Shown here: positions 1 to 9,324 of the stretch, in pieces
Position numbering within the stretch: the stretch's first letter is position 1
Layout: every line of letters begins with the position of its first letter
Source: JAFEDN01 sp963832945
Lineage (GTDB): Bacteria > Pseudomonadota > Gammaproteobacteria > Coxiellales > Coxiellaceae
DNA: 64,000 nt
Direction of reading: 5' to 3'
Assembly (NCBI GenBank): GCA_963832945.1
Contig: CAWHVV010000006.1
Location: 248,001-312,000 of the forward strand
The notes under the pieces: model-generated
Databases searched by the model: none
What the model saw: the letters and a program-made list of their open reading frames with translations, nothing else
What the model was told of the DNA's origin: nothing
Made by a program: the position numbers and the translations under genes

Positions 1-1643
1 CCCCGGGTATAATCATAAATCATCTCGTTTAATACCGTCGGCAAAAGCTGTGATAATTGCTCTCGGACTTCTTCAGGATAATGCGTCTGAAATAAAGAAC
101 TGCTGTTTCTGCGAGTTAGAAAATCGAAAAATCTGTTTGTCTCCAGATTGGGTTCTCTGACGTTGATAAATGTTAAAGCCTGATTACCCAGAAAAAAGCA
201 CAGGGCTGAAGGATCAATGAAATCAGCGGACAATTCCAGCTTCCGTATCGACTGATTAAAAGCCAAAGCGATGGCTCCCCAATAAACGATGTTATTTGAA
301 CCCACATGCAATTCAGTCAGGCGCGAATTCCTGGCAAGGGCAATCACCCCCCTGTCGCCAAGGTGGCACTTATTTAAATTCAGACGGGTCAAAGTCGGGT
401 GATTCGAGAGGGAATCCGCTCCTTCGTCCCCAATTGGATTATATTCTAAATTAAGTGACTCCAAATGGCTGGTCTTTAGGAAAGCGGCTCCTTTAGAACT
501 GATTTTGCAGTTTATTAAGCTCACGTCAGTGAGGGTGGGAATTTGGGATATCAACTTAACCCCTTCATCTCTTAAAGGGTTTTGGAATAATTCAAGAGTT
601 GTTAAGGCAGGACAATTTAAAAAGTAAGCAGCTTCAGCAGGGCCAATTTTGCTGTCACCTAGGTTTAGGCATGTTAGGGTGGCGCTCAGTCCCCCCAAAG
701 CGCCAATCCCTTCCCCTATTTGATGGTTTGAACTTATGTCAAGGTTTTTTAACACACTATTTTTCGAAAAAGAATCCAGTCCTTTAGGGCCAATTTTACA
801 ACAAGCTAAATTCAGGCTGGTGACAGTGGACTGGGAAAGGGAGAACGCACCGTCATCTCCTATGGGGGGATTAGCATCATTGCAAGCTAAATTGAGTGTT
901 TCTAAAACCCGATTTTTCGAAAGATAATCCGCTCCCCTGGGGCCAATTTCGCAATTCTCTAAACTCAGGCTGGTGATAGTGGGGTGTAGCGAGAGGGCCA
1001 GCACGCCTTCATCTCCTATTTTGGGATTGTAATCCAGGACAAGTGTTTTCAGGACATGATTTCTCAAAAGATACGCCACATCTTTGGAGTCAATTCCACA
1101 GTCATAAAGAGTCAGGCTGGTGATAGTGGAGTATGATGACAGGGCAGACAGATTTTTTCCTATCAGGGTACACCTTTCTAAGTAAAGTGTTTTTAAAAAA
1201 GAATTATTTAATAAAGAAATGGTATCCCGAGGGCCCAATTTACAGCGGCCAGGGCTGTCGATTATTTGTAAGTTAGTGAAAGTATCATATCTTAAAGAGT
1301 GGGAAAGCATCAAGAAGTGGGAAATCATCCCATCAGGTATTGTGCATCTTGATAAGTTGAAAGTGTGAGTTTCGAGGGCGAGAATAATTTTGGCCACTAC
1401 TGGGCCAGTAAATACGGTATCTGCTATTTGTAGTCTTGTAATAACGGGGAGGGATTTTAAGTAACTAAAGATATAGGGAATATCTTCCTCTTTGAGCGCA
1501 TGACATACCAAAGTATCCTTAGATATACGAAACTTATCCCATGCGGCAAATTTTTCAGGGTAAATAGAGGGGTCCAAGCCCAATCTTTTGGCATCTTCTC
1601 CCAGTCTGCGCAGATACATCTCAGAAATATTATACTTTGACAT
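1..1643 (-). CDS. Leucine-rich-repeat protein (partial, runs off left edge)
   Basis: One uninterrupted frame of about 547 codons runs from an ATG at 1643 (protein begins MSKYNISEMYLRRLGED) to the window edge without a stop, so the C-terminus is missing. From about residue 125 onward it is built of roughly 28-30-residue repeats of the ribonuclease-inhibitor type, with recurring pieces such as TSLSLENCEIGPRGADYL, LETLNLACND and GDEGADSLSNHPTLTRLNL (consensus LxxLxLxxNxIGDEGAxxL). Such horseshoe proteins bind other proteins; in intracellular bacteria of this kind they are commonly secreted effectors. No signal peptide or membrane segment is visible. A catalytic domain could lie in the missing part. 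The repeat fold is certain; the effector role is inference. Confidence 0.85.
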   Translation of the reverse strand, partial: MSKYNISEMYLRRLGEDAKRLGLDPSIYPEKFAAWDKFRISKDTLVCHALKEEDIPYIFSYLKSLPVITRLQIADTVFTGPVVAKIILALETHTFNLSRCTIPDGMISHFLMLSHSLRYDTFTNLQIIDSPGRCKLGPRDTISLLNNSFLKTLYLERCTLIGKNLSALSSYSTITSLTLYDCGIDSKDVAYLLRNHVLKTLVLDYNPKIGDEGVLALSLHPTITSLSLENCEIGPRGADYLSKNRVLETLNLACNDANPPIGDDGAFSLSQSTVTSLNLACCKIGPKGLDSFSKNSVLKNLDISSNHQIGEGIGALGGLSATLTCLNLGDSKIGPAEAAYFLNCPALTTLELFQNPLRDEGVKLISQIPTLTDVSLINCKISSKGAAFLKTSHLESLNLEYNPIGDEGADSLSNHPTLTRLNLNKCHLGDRGVIALARNSRLTELHVGSNNIVYWGAIALAFNQSIRKLELSADFIDPSALCFFLGNQALTFINVREPNLETNRFFDFLTRRNSSSLFQTHYPEEVREQLSQLLPTVLNEMIYDYTR

Positions 1644-1750
1644 TTTTTAAATCCCGACGTCTGTTATTTTTTTAATCCATTTAGTATGTCTTTTTATTTT
1701 ATTAAAAACAATAGCCCCATTGATCAGGAGTTCCCGCTGAAGGGAACTCT

Positions 1751-1882
1751 CCTTACGCGATGGGGGATCGCAAGGGGGAGAATCGCGATTCTCCCCCTTC
1801 ATTCCGAGCAATCGGCTTTGCCGATGCGCAGGATAAGAACAATAAAGCCACGGACGCTGTACTCAGCGGGAATGGCTGCCCG
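1751..1882 (+). repeat. Dispersed palindromic repeat, copy A
   Basis: An intergenic element of about 130 bp that recurs in inverted orientation at 9958-10087. Shared blocks are CGATGGGGGATCGCAAGG, CCCCCTTCATTCCGAGCA, the GCCGATGCGCAGGAT region and GCTGTACTCAGCGGGA. Its core (1772-1799) is a perfect 28-bp palindrome centred on TCGCGA. A second hairpin, AGTTCCC/GGGAACT, lies just upstream (1732-1747). It has no coding capacity of its own; short ORFs across it are incidental. It resembles a REP/MITE-like element. Confidence 0.75.
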
Positions 1883-1959
1883 TTGATACCCTTCCATTTA
1901 AAATTATGGCATAGTGTTCTGGCTGGATTTCTTCTTTACGGAATATCGGTATTATTTCA

Positions 1960-3567
1960 ATGGAACAGATTTTTACCTATATTGTTTTATTTGCCATTAT
2001 TGTCATCATTGGTCAATTGTTTGATAAATTTTCTGTGCCCCTGCCGTTGCTGCTGGTGGTTACGGGCATGTTGCTGAGTTTTGTTCCGGGTCTGGCTACC
2101 GTTACCCTTAATCCCTCGCTGGTGTTAAATATTTTTCTGCCCATGCTGGTTTATCAAATCAGCGCGTTTCTCTCCTGGAAAGATTTTAAGAAAAATGTTC
2201 GGCCTATCGCGTTATTATCGGTGGGGCATGTACTGTTTATCACGATCATTGTCGCAGTCATTATTCATAAAATGCTTCCACAACTGGGTTGGCCACTGGC
2301 GGTTGTTATTGGCGCGATTGTTTCTCCGCCGGATGATGTCGCTATCGTTGCCATCGCAGAAAAAATCAGAATCCCGGAGAAGATTATCACTATTCTTGAA
2401 GGAGAAGGAATGCTCAATGATGCGGCGGCATTGACCATTTTCAGGTTTGCATTGGCCGCGGTGCTGACGCATCAGTTTCTGTTTGTTCACGCGGGACTGG
2501 TATTTTTTCTGGATATTTTTGCCGAAACTATCTATGGACTTCTGGTGGGATATATCGTGGGGGAATTGCGCCTGAAACTGACCAGTGCGCCGCTGCATAT
2601 CATGGCTTCATTGCTAACCCCTTTTTTGGCTTATTGCCCGGCGGTCATGCTGGGAGGATGCGGCATTATTGCTACAGTGGCGACCGGTTTTATGATTGGA
2701 CACATTTATGCGCTCCGTTTTACTTCCGGATTCAGGCTGATCGGCCGGGCGATGTGGCCTTCGCTCAGCACGGGTATACAAAGTCTGCTGTTCCTGCTGG
2801 CGGGGCATAACCTGCGCGGGATTATGAGGAGTATCGACATGATACCTATAACCGATTTGTTTTTATACAGTGGAGCGATCATCGCCGCGGTCATCATTGG
2901 GCGGTTTATTTGGGTGTATGGCAATATCTATATTTCAAGGGGAATACTGTCAACATTTCGCAGGGAAAGTCCCCCCATTCCCTGGCAACATCCGTTTCTG
3001 ATTTCCTGGGCGGGAATGCGCGGCAGTATTTCATTGGCCGCCGCTCTGGCGGTGCCGGTTTTGCCGGGGATGGTGGAGGGCGCCAATACCCGAAATTTTC
3101 TAATTTTTCTGGTTTTCAGCGTTATTATGGCTACGCTGTTATTACAGGGTTTGGCCTTGCCCTGGCTGGTTAAAGCGATTGGTATTGAAAAAATTACCCA
3201 ATGTGAAGAATATGGGGAACATCTCGCTGAATTAAAGGCCAGAAAACGGTTGGCAAAAGTCGGCCTGCATTGGCTGGTAACTGCCTTGCGGGAAAAAGAC
3301 AATCCTAAAGTGAAGGAAGAAATTCGTTTCTGGATACAACATTATAGAATGACGAAAAGCAGACTTAAGGAAAGAATCGATGATCATGGTAAAGGTCTGC
3401 CACATGACGAAAAAGCTGAAGTCACTGAGGATATCGCATTGCGATTAGAGCTGATTGAAGTCGAAAGTAATGAACTCATGGATCTGTGGAGAAATGAAAA
3501 AATCAATCTGACTGTACGAAACAAGCTTTTGGATCAGCTCGACCATCGGGCAAAAAACCTTAAATAA
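1960..3567 (+). CDS. CPA1-family Na+/H+ antiporter
   Basis: A 535-residue polytopic inner-membrane protein with about 12 hydrophobic segments in residues 1-410 and a hydrophilic, helical cytoplasmic tail (410-535). The family's ion-site motif is present as SPPDDVA (122-128, usually SPTDPVA), followed by EGEGMLND (147-154, usually EGESLLND). A later motif, WAGMRGSISLAAALAVP, matches the conserved W.G.RG segment. It should exchange Na+ (or K+) for H+ in pH and salt homeostasis. The variant acidic pair D125-D126 deserves note. No clear Shine-Dalgarno precedes the ATG. It stands alone, with repeat copy A upstream and an AT-rich gap downstream. Confidence 0.9.
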   Translation: MEQIFTYIVLFAIIVIIGQLFDKFSVPLPLLLVVTGMLLSFVPGLATVTLNPSLVLNIFLPMLVYQISAFLSWKDFKKNVRPIALLSVGHVLFITIIVAVIIHKMLPQLGWPLAVVIGAIVSPPDDVAIVAIAEKIRIPEKIITILEGEGMLNDAAALTIFRFALAAVLTHQFLFVHAGLVFFLDIFAETIYGLLVGYIVGELRLKLTSAPLHIMASLLTPFLAYCPAVMLGGCGIIATVATGFMIGHIYALRFTSGFRLIGRAMWPSLSTGIQSLLFLLAGHNLRGIMRSIDMIPITDLFLYSGAIIAAVIIGRFIWVYGNIYISRGILSTFRRESPPIPWQHPFLISWAGMRGSISLAAALAVPVLPGMVEGANTRNFLIFLVFSVIMATLLLQGLALPWLVKAIGIEKITQCEEYGEHLAELKARKRLAKVGLHWLVTALREKDNPKVKEEIRFWIQHYRMTKSRLKERIDDHGKGLPHDEKAEVTEDIALRLELIEVESNELMDLWRNEKINLTVRNKLLDQLDHRAKNLK

Positions 3568-3721
3568 GATTATAAAAAATATTTGCTAATGAAATAGCGC
3601 CAGAATATGTACATTTTAAACATATAATTATATTTAAAGAATTTTTTATTTAATATTTTCTTAATATAAAAATCATATAATCATCCCAATATAAATATTA
3701 ATAACTCAGTATAAAAAATAT

Positions 3722-4846
3722 ATGAACGGTTACTTTTTTTTAAGTTTGGAAAATAAGGTAACGTACCAGCCAATGTCAGAGCCTGATCACCTTCAGCAGA
3801 ATCATTCCATTGGAGAAGATAAAAAAATCGCTGCTCCTGAAGTCATTTTTGATTTCCCGGAGGATAATTATTTGACCAAAATTATTAAGGCCGAATTGAC
3901 GCCGGTTTTGGATATTCAAAGAAACGAGGAGAATCATCTCGACTGTATTCTTCAATGTTTGGGGATTGCTAAATATGTGCAAAGAGGCATATTGCCTACG
4001 GGACCGATTGCTACAGGCAGTGTCGCAGATGAGAAGGTGTTAAAAATTTCTACGGTAGTGATACCCAGTGTGTACAATGAACTGGAAATAAAAATTCTGA
4101 ATGGTGGTCAATTTGGTGAATTAATGAATGGGAGGCGCCCCCTTCAAATGGAATCTGCAAAAGCCGCCGTTCTTGAAAAAAAATTGCGCCTGGAAGCTGA
4201 GAAAGAGTTAACCGGGTTTCTGCACGGATTAATCTATTTTGGAATTAATAATAATTATGAAATGGCTCATGCCATTTATTTTTTTGCAACAAAGCAGGAA
4301 GTTTTATATGTTGATAACCAATACTCTCAATTTGTATCTAAGAATAAATATCCTTTTTTCGATTCAGTCGTAGAAAATGAGGTTTATGATTTTGAATATT
4401 TTCATAAAAAACTATTTATAATAAAATTAGGCAATTGGTTCTTTCGTTGGGGTAACAAAGTAGAATTTCAGGAATTAATAAAAAATATCCAAAAGATCTA
4501 TCCGCAGCCGGCTTTTTTATTGGACGATAATTACTTTCCTTTTGTTTCTGAATCTGAAAATTCATTCCTTGAATTTACTACAAACAATGAAATTAGTCCT
4601 TTGGAAAATAATAATTTAAATTATTATCTTTCTTTAGATACTCATGAAAATTTTGAGAAATTATTTCATAATATAGAAGAGCAAAAGATAGAAACAAACC
4701 AAATTCAAGTATCAGGAAATAAGAATAAACGAAAATTAAACGATAAAAATTATGGTTTAAAAATTTTTGAAGCTCCACTTTCTGATTCTGGCTCGAATCG
4801 AAAAAGAAAAACAACATCATCAGATTCTTTCCCATCTTCCCCCTGA
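3722..4846 (+). CDS. Unknown protein with basic, nuclear-localisation-like C-terminus
   Basis: A 374-residue soluble protein that I do not recognise. The middle (about 60-270) looks globular and mixed alpha/beta. The last 100 residues are Asn/Lys/Ser-rich, with two basic clusters, NKNKRK (333-338) and NRKRK (359-363), spaced like a bipartite nuclear localisation signal, and then a Ser/Pro tail. The gene is clearly more AT-rich than its neighbours and lacks a convincing Shine-Dalgarno; an alternative ATG lies at 3773. Composition and tail suggest an acquired effector acting in a eukaryotic host, but this is inference. Confidence 0.7.
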   Translation: MNGYFFLSLENKVTYQPMSEPDHLQQNHSIGEDKKIAAPEVIFDFPEDNYLTKIIKAELTPVLDIQRNEENHLDCILQCLGIAKYVQRGILPTGPIATGSVADEKVLKISTVVIPSVYNELEIKILNGGQFGELMNGRRPLQMESAKAAVLEKKLRLEAEKELTGFLHGLIYFGINNNYEMAHAIYFFATKQEVLYVDNQYSQFVSKNKYPFFDSVVENEVYDFEYFHKKLFIIKLGNWFFRWGNKVEFQELIKNIQKIYPQPAFLLDDNYFPFVSESENSFLEFTTNNEISPLENNNLNYYLSLDTHENFEKLFHNIEEQKIETNQIQVSGNKNKRKLNDKNYGLKIFEAPLSDSGSNRKRKTTSSDSFPSSP

Positions 4847-4915
4847 AGCAATCCAAAACCATATTTATCTATGTTAAAATAAACAGCTAATACCTTTTTG
4901 AAAAGGAAGAAAACG

Positions 4916-6139
4916 ATGTCTGGGACCAAAATAAAGAAGCAGAGGACGATCGGAACCCCCCTGAGTCCGTCAGCTACCAGGGTAATGCTTTTGGGCAGTG
5001 GCGAACTGGGTAAAGAAATTATAATTGCCTTGCAGCGGTTAGGGATTGAGACAATCGCCGTTGACCGTTATGAAAACGCTCCTGGCCAGCAGGTTGCTCA
5101 TAGGGCGCATGTCATTAACATGAGCGACGGTCAAAAGCTTCGCCAGGTGATTGAACTGGAAAAACCGGATTTAATAGTCCCTGAAATAGAGGCTTTGGCG
5201 ACAGATACTTTGGTTGACCTCGAAAATGAGGGCTGGAACGTTATTCCTACTGCGCAGGCGACACGTCTGACCATGGATCGGGAGGGGATTAGACGACTCG
5301 CCGCGGAAAAATTAGCCTTACCGACCTCACCCTATCAATTTGCTGAAAGTCTTGAAGAAATGAGAGCGGCTATTCGTAAAATGGGTCTGCCGTGCATCAT
5401 CAAGCCTGTGATGTCTTCCTCCGGTAAAGGCCAGTCCCGGGTGGATAGAGAGGAACAAATTGAGCCGGCGTGGCATTATGCCACAAGCGCCGGCAGAGTG
5501 ATTTCAAAGAAAGTGATCGTCGAAGGCGTCATTCCTTTTGACTATGAAATTACTCAATTGACTGTTCGTGCTTTGGATAACCACGGTGAAATTAAAACAT
5601 ATTTCTGTGAACCCATTGGCCATAAACAGGTTGACGGAGATTACGTCGAAAGCTGGCAGCCGCAAATAATGACGAAGACGGCCAAAGAAAAAGCGTTGGA
5701 AATTTCTCGAAAAATAACGGATAATCTTGGCGGACAAGGAATTTTTGGCGTGGAGTTATTTATAAAAGGCGACGAAGTCTATTTTAGCGAAGTCAGCCCG
5801 CGGCCACACGACACCGGCATGGTGACACTATGTACCCAGGCTCAAAATGAGTTTGAACTTCATGTCCGGGCGATATTGGGTTTGCCTGTGGATGTTACCC
5901 TTCGCTCGCCTGGAGCCAGTGCAGTTATTTACGGGACCATCGCAGAAAAAGGTGTGACTTTTATCGGTGTGGATGAAGCGTTACGAATTCCGGATAGCGA
6001 TATCCGCCTCTTTGGGAAGCCGGAATCCATTTTGCCGCATCGCCGCATGGGCATTACCTTGGCGCTTGGCAAAGATGCCGACGAAGCGCGGATCAAGGCC
6101 CGTCTCGCCGCGAGCAAAGTTAAAGTTGTTGTTGTTTAG
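4916..6139 (+). CDS. purT: Formate-dependent phosphoribosylglycinamide formyltransferase 2
   Basis: An ATP-grasp enzyme of purine synthesis that makes formylglycinamide ribonucleotide from GAR, formate and ATP, independently of folate. Family signatures include the N-terminal MLLGSGELGKE and VDRYENAPGQQVAHRAHVI, then PEIEAL, IKPVMSSSGKGQS (the ATP-grasp loop), the metal-binding EVSPRPHDTGMVT and the C-terminal GKPES/HRRMGITLA. The ATG at 4916 is preferred because AAGGAAG (4903-4909) precedes it at good spacing; the frame also extends to a TTG at 4898, but that would overlap the ribosome site. At about 407 residues it has the usual length. The stop is 10 bp before the next ATG, so the two genes are probably cotranscribed. 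Confidence 0.97.
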   Translation: MSGTKIKKQRTIGTPLSPSATRVMLLGSGELGKEIIIALQRLGIETIAVDRYENAPGQQVAHRAHVINMSDGQKLRQVIELEKPDLIVPEIEALATDTLVDLENEGWNVIPTAQATRLTMDREGIRRLAAEKLALPTSPYQFAESLEEMRAAIRKMGLPCIIKPVMSSSGKGQSRVDREEQIEPAWHYATSAGRVISKKVIVEGVIPFDYEITQLTVRALDNHGEIKTYFCEPIGHKQVDGDYVESWQPQIMTKTAKEKALEISRKITDNLGGQGIFGVELFIKGDEVYFSEVSPRPHDTGMVTLCTQAQNEFELHVRAILGLPVDVTLRSPGASAVIYGTIAEKGVTFIGVDEALRIPDSDIRLFGKPESILPHRRMGITLALGKDADEARIKARLAASKVKVVVV

Positions 6140-6149
6140 GGAGGAGCTT

Positions 6150-6833
6150 ATGTCTTTGAGGAAAATAATTACTGCCAGTGTATTAAGCCTGGCCGCATGT
6201 ACGGTTTATGCAGGTGCTCCTGAAAACGAATTTTCAGGCGCTCCACCCGCTTTGCATTTTGGCCCCTTTATTTATTTAGGGGTTTCTGTGGGTTGGGCTT
6301 ATTCCGATTGGAGAGATTTTATTCTTGGAAGTGGTGCACCCGGTGATGTTCATATTGATACCAATGGTTTTACTTATGGGGGTAAATTAGGTTACCAGGC
6401 TACTGATCACGTTGGTATAGAAGGCGGCGGGTTCCAGCTGCCGGATTCTGATGAATCCGGCGGCTCCGGCGCCGATGAAATCCACGGTAAGATCACTTCC
6501 TGGTTTGTTTATGTCGCGGGTACTATGCGTATTGCGGTATTTGATCCTAACCTTCATATTATGGGTAAATTAGGCGGCGCCTATCGCAGTATAGATCATA
6601 CGGGATTACTCAATGAAGGTGTGGGGCAGGGTTCTTATGGCACTGTGATGTTTGGCGCCGGATTAAATTATGATCTGCAAGCTTACCACTTACCATTGTC
6701 CGTCGGTGTTGATTATATTTTCGTGCCTGCTACGAGCGCCCGATTTTTAGATTTTGATTTTAGGACCGATAAAAACACAGCTCCTGCCGCGCAACTTGCT
6801 GTCGCTGATATAACCTACCATTTTGGGATATGA
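6150..6833 (+). CDS. Outer-membrane beta-barrel protein
   Basis: A 227-residue protein starting at an ATG preceded by GGGAGGAG. An earlier in-frame start would read through the end of purT and is rejected. Residues 1-21 form a signal peptide (MSLRKIITASVLSLAACTVYA). The rest alternates polar and aromatic/hydrophobic residues with many glycines, typical of an eight-stranded OmpA/OmpW-like barrel (GVSVGWAYSDW, YGGKLGYQATDHVGIEGG, GAGLNYDLQ). The C-terminal strand reads ADITYHFGI. The role is probably structural, or adhesion or host interaction; the exact function is unknown. Confidence 0.85.
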   Translation: MSLRKIITASVLSLAACTVYAGAPENEFSGAPPALHFGPFIYLGVSVGWAYSDWRDFILGSGAPGDVHIDTNGFTYGGKLGYQATDHVGIEGGGFQLPDSDESGGSGADEIHGKITSWFVYVAGTMRIAVFDPNLHIMGKLGGAYRSIDHTGLLNEGVGQGSYGTVMFGAGLNYDLQAYHLPLSVGVDYIFVPATSARFLDFDFRTDKNTAPAAQLAVADITYHFGI

Positions 6834-6902
6834 GCTTGTACAAGCTGGACTCCTAATTTAAACATTGTTAAAATCGCCGTATTTTAATATAAGGGTATAA
6901 AT

Positions 6903-7517
6903 ATGCGTGTGGAAATTTTTCAGGAATGGGGGCAGGGTTGGACTTCAAAGACACCCATTATAGTTTTTCTCAATAAAGACATATCGACATTGTTTTTAGA
7001 TTATTTTAATAAATGTGTAATAGCATCTAAAGAAGGAGTTAGTTCATCATGTAATTATTTTTGTAGTTCAATGAGGCATGCGGAATCGAGCCTGAAAATA
7101 AATTATAAAAGCGAAAATCTTGGGGCTATCCTACGAAAATTTTATTTGAAAATTGGCCAAAATTTCGATCTAACTCTTCCCACTGAGTTGGATACTTGTC
7201 AAAATCCTGAAGAAACCAAAAAACTCTCTTGCAACATAATGTTACCTGATGACGTAGAAGTTGTATTATCACAGGATATTATTGAACGGCTGCAGAGATT
7301 TGGCGCTGTCATTCAAACAGCCCATCACATCCTGATTCAGGGAAATACTTTTTTACTGAAGGACCTATGGATGGTTGTATTAGGATATCTAACCAGCAAT
7401 GATCATATCGAAATGGTGACAACAGTCGGTGAATCTAAAATATCTTTTTTTGCGTCTTTCAATAATAAAGATAAGGAAAAATCTGAAAATATTTTGGATC
7501 AAACTTTGAAAATTTGA
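6903..7517 (+). CDS. Hypothetical protein
   Basis: 204 residues, AT-rich, preceded by AAGGG at a suitable distance from the ATG. No signal peptide, membrane helix or familiar motif is visible. It carries several Cys residues in the first third (C37, C50, C54) and ends in a Lys/Glu-rich tail (NNKDKEKSENILDQTLKI). It is convergent with the next gene, about 25 bp away. I cannot assign a function; its composition matches the other probable accessory genes here. Confidence 0.6.
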   Translation: MRVEIFQEWGQGWTSKTPIIVFLNKDISTLFLDYFNKCVIASKEGVSSSCNYFCSSMRHAESSLKINYKSENLGAILRKFYLKIGQNFDLTLPTELDTCQNPEETKKLSCNIMLPDDVEVVLSQDIIERLQRFGAVIQTAHHILIQGNTFLLKDLWMVVLGYLTSNDHIEMVTTVGESKISFFASFNNKDKEKSENILDQTLKI

Positions 7518-7542
7518 TAAATAGCGGCAACGGATCAAAAGA

Positions 7543-9171
7543 TTACCTTGTTCGTGTAATGTATGTGAGAGTGTTTTCTCCATCTTCATCCGTGCCCTCC
7601 TGGTCTTCCTCTGAAGAACCATTTAAATTTGGAAAGTCCTGGATTTCTTCATTGCCGCTGTATGCTTCAATGATTGATGAATTGGATTCTAATTCGGGAA
7701 TACGCGCTATTTGGGCTGTTGTGCCGTAGCCGTCATTCAACAATTTTAAGGCGACACTATTCACTTCTTTTTCTAAAGCCAGGGTTATTAATTTTTCAAA
7801 GCAGAGCCGTTTAAAATTCTGATCCAGGGATTCGAATATTTCCCAGTTAATATCAAGGCCGTCATCTAATATATTTTTGAAAGATTGCTCTATTAAATTC
7901 AAATTATGTGTATTTAAGCCATGCTCTAATCCCAAGAAGGGGACAGAATGTATAATGTCTAATCCTTTTTTGAGGGTTGCTATGCCGTCATCATCAATCA
8001 ATTCCAGACTATTGGCAAAAGGATGAAACGGAATTTCGTAATTTCTCACCATGACTTCACGGAATATCCGGTTTTGATTTGCCAGTTTAATGAGAACTCT
8101 GTCAAATATGGGAATTATATTTTCGATGGTCAGTGGATCGGGAATATCTATGTCCATCATGGTTTTTTTTCGAAAAAGTCCTTTAATATCGGTGTAATAA
8201 TAATTTAAATCGTCGCCCTGTTTTTGAAAATATATTTTATTGACAGCGGGCTTAAAATCACTTTTGGGTAATAGCGCGCATTGATATTGTACCTGAAGGC
8301 AATCAGTCAGAAATTTGGGAAGATCCTTCGCAAAATATTGCTTTCCTGACCAGGGATCGCTCAGGATCGCGTCTCCCCAGGTGGTGTAATCATTAAGATC
8401 GCTATTTATATTTCGTCCCCAAACAGTGAGAGTATGGTTACCCTGTTTTTGAATCATTCCCTCATTTTTCATAATATAAAGATGTTCTACCCGCACCCCT
8501 AAATTTTCTAAACCTATTTTTCTCAGAAAATTAGTTAACACCCATGTTTTTTCACCGCAACTTCCCAATTGCGTTGCCTCCGCGATTTTAGTTATTGTGG
8601 CTGCTTTTAAGCTTAAACTGAAAAAATCCTGGCTGGCATAGTTCAAACGTTGATATAATTGTTTGGCTGCTTCGCGCATGAGTGTGAACTCATTCAATTT
8701 GTTTTGCCATTCATTAAATGTCAGCACATTATTTTTGACGTCGCTGGTTCCACCTTTGACAATGATTCGATTGGTCACCCGGATTGCAATTTGAGCGAGA
8801 TGACTTAATCGCCAGGCTTGATCGGAAGGCTCCTGATAATGAAATACCATGCGATCCCATTTAGAGAATTTCCAAAAAAACCAGGCAGTATCGAGCGGCA
8901 ATCCCTGTCTTTCTACCAATCTCATTCTCTCCAAATGGGTGGAGACAATTTTATTAATCCGTTTTAAAAGTAGCTCATAATCAGGCAGTCGCTGGTTTTC
9001 CTGAATTTCAAAATTAATTTCTTCGGTCATTTTTGACCAGGATTTTTGGTCCAATAATGCGAGTGATTTTTGCAAATCGGCCAGAATGGATTTATTCAGA
9101 TGCTCATTTTTTTGGAATGGCTGGTTATGATTTTCTTCTTCGCTTTGTGTACTTTTTCTTTCCTGCAACAT
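7543..9171 (-). CDS. Putative papain/transglutaminase-fold protein (Cys-His-Asp), effector-like
   Basis: 542 residues with no signal peptide or membrane helix. An alpha-helical N-terminal half leads to a segment with three spaced motifs: LGSCGEKTW (Cys205 at the start of a helix), GNHTLTVWG (His246) and ILSDPWSGK (Asp272). This order and spacing match the Cys-His-Asp triad of papain-like and transglutaminase-like hydrolases, and W-G-D-A-I-x-S-D-P-W-x-G-K-x-Y is a typical third-motif context. The C-terminal 100 residues are helical and end in an acidic tail (SSEEDQEGTDEDGEN). It may be a cysteine protease or acyltransferase effector; no family is recognised with certainty. Confidence 0.6.
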   Translation of the reverse strand: MLQERKSTQSEEENHNQPFQKNEHLNKSILADLQKSLALLDQKSWSKMTEEINFEIQENQRLPDYELLLKRINKIVSTHLERMRLVERQGLPLDTAWFFWKFSKWDRMVFHYQEPSDQAWRLSHLAQIAIRVTNRIIVKGGTSDVKNNVLTFNEWQNKLNEFTLMREAAKQLYQRLNYASQDFFSLSLKAATITKIAEATQLGSCGEKTWVLTNFLRKIGLENLGVRVEHLYIMKNEGMIQKQGNHTLTVWGRNINSDLNDYTTWGDAILSDPWSGKQYFAKDLPKFLTDCLQVQYQCALLPKSDFKPAVNKIYFQKQGDDLNYYYTDIKGLFRKKTMMDIDIPDPLTIENIIPIFDRVLIKLANQNRIFREVMVRNYEIPFHPFANSLELIDDDGIATLKKGLDIIHSVPFLGLEHGLNTHNLNLIEQSFKNILDDGLDINWEIFESLDQNFKRLCFEKLITLALEKEVNSVALKLLNDGYGTTAQIARIPELESNSSIIEAYSGNEEIQDFPNLNGSSEEDQEGTDEDGENTLTYITRTR

Positions 9172-9324
9172 TATGATGTACCTGTTTTGGTTAACTACTC
9201 AGATCCAATATAATGTTTAAATATTAAGAAATTATTAAGCCGATCATTTGACAACAGGTTTTTCACCTGATGGAAATTTCAGTCAAATTAGTTTAGTATT
9301 GGAGCACGTTTTCGGTGACGTTTC

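Noticed and set aside
5967..6149. A longer start for the outer-membrane protein giving 288 residues
   Set aside because: The extra 61 codons overlap the end of purT in another frame and would mask the clear signal peptide that begins after GGGAGGAG at 6150.
6833..6846. The palindrome AGCTTGTACAAGCT after the outer-membrane gene as a terminator
   Set aside because: It has no loop and no following T-run; it could be an operator or chance.
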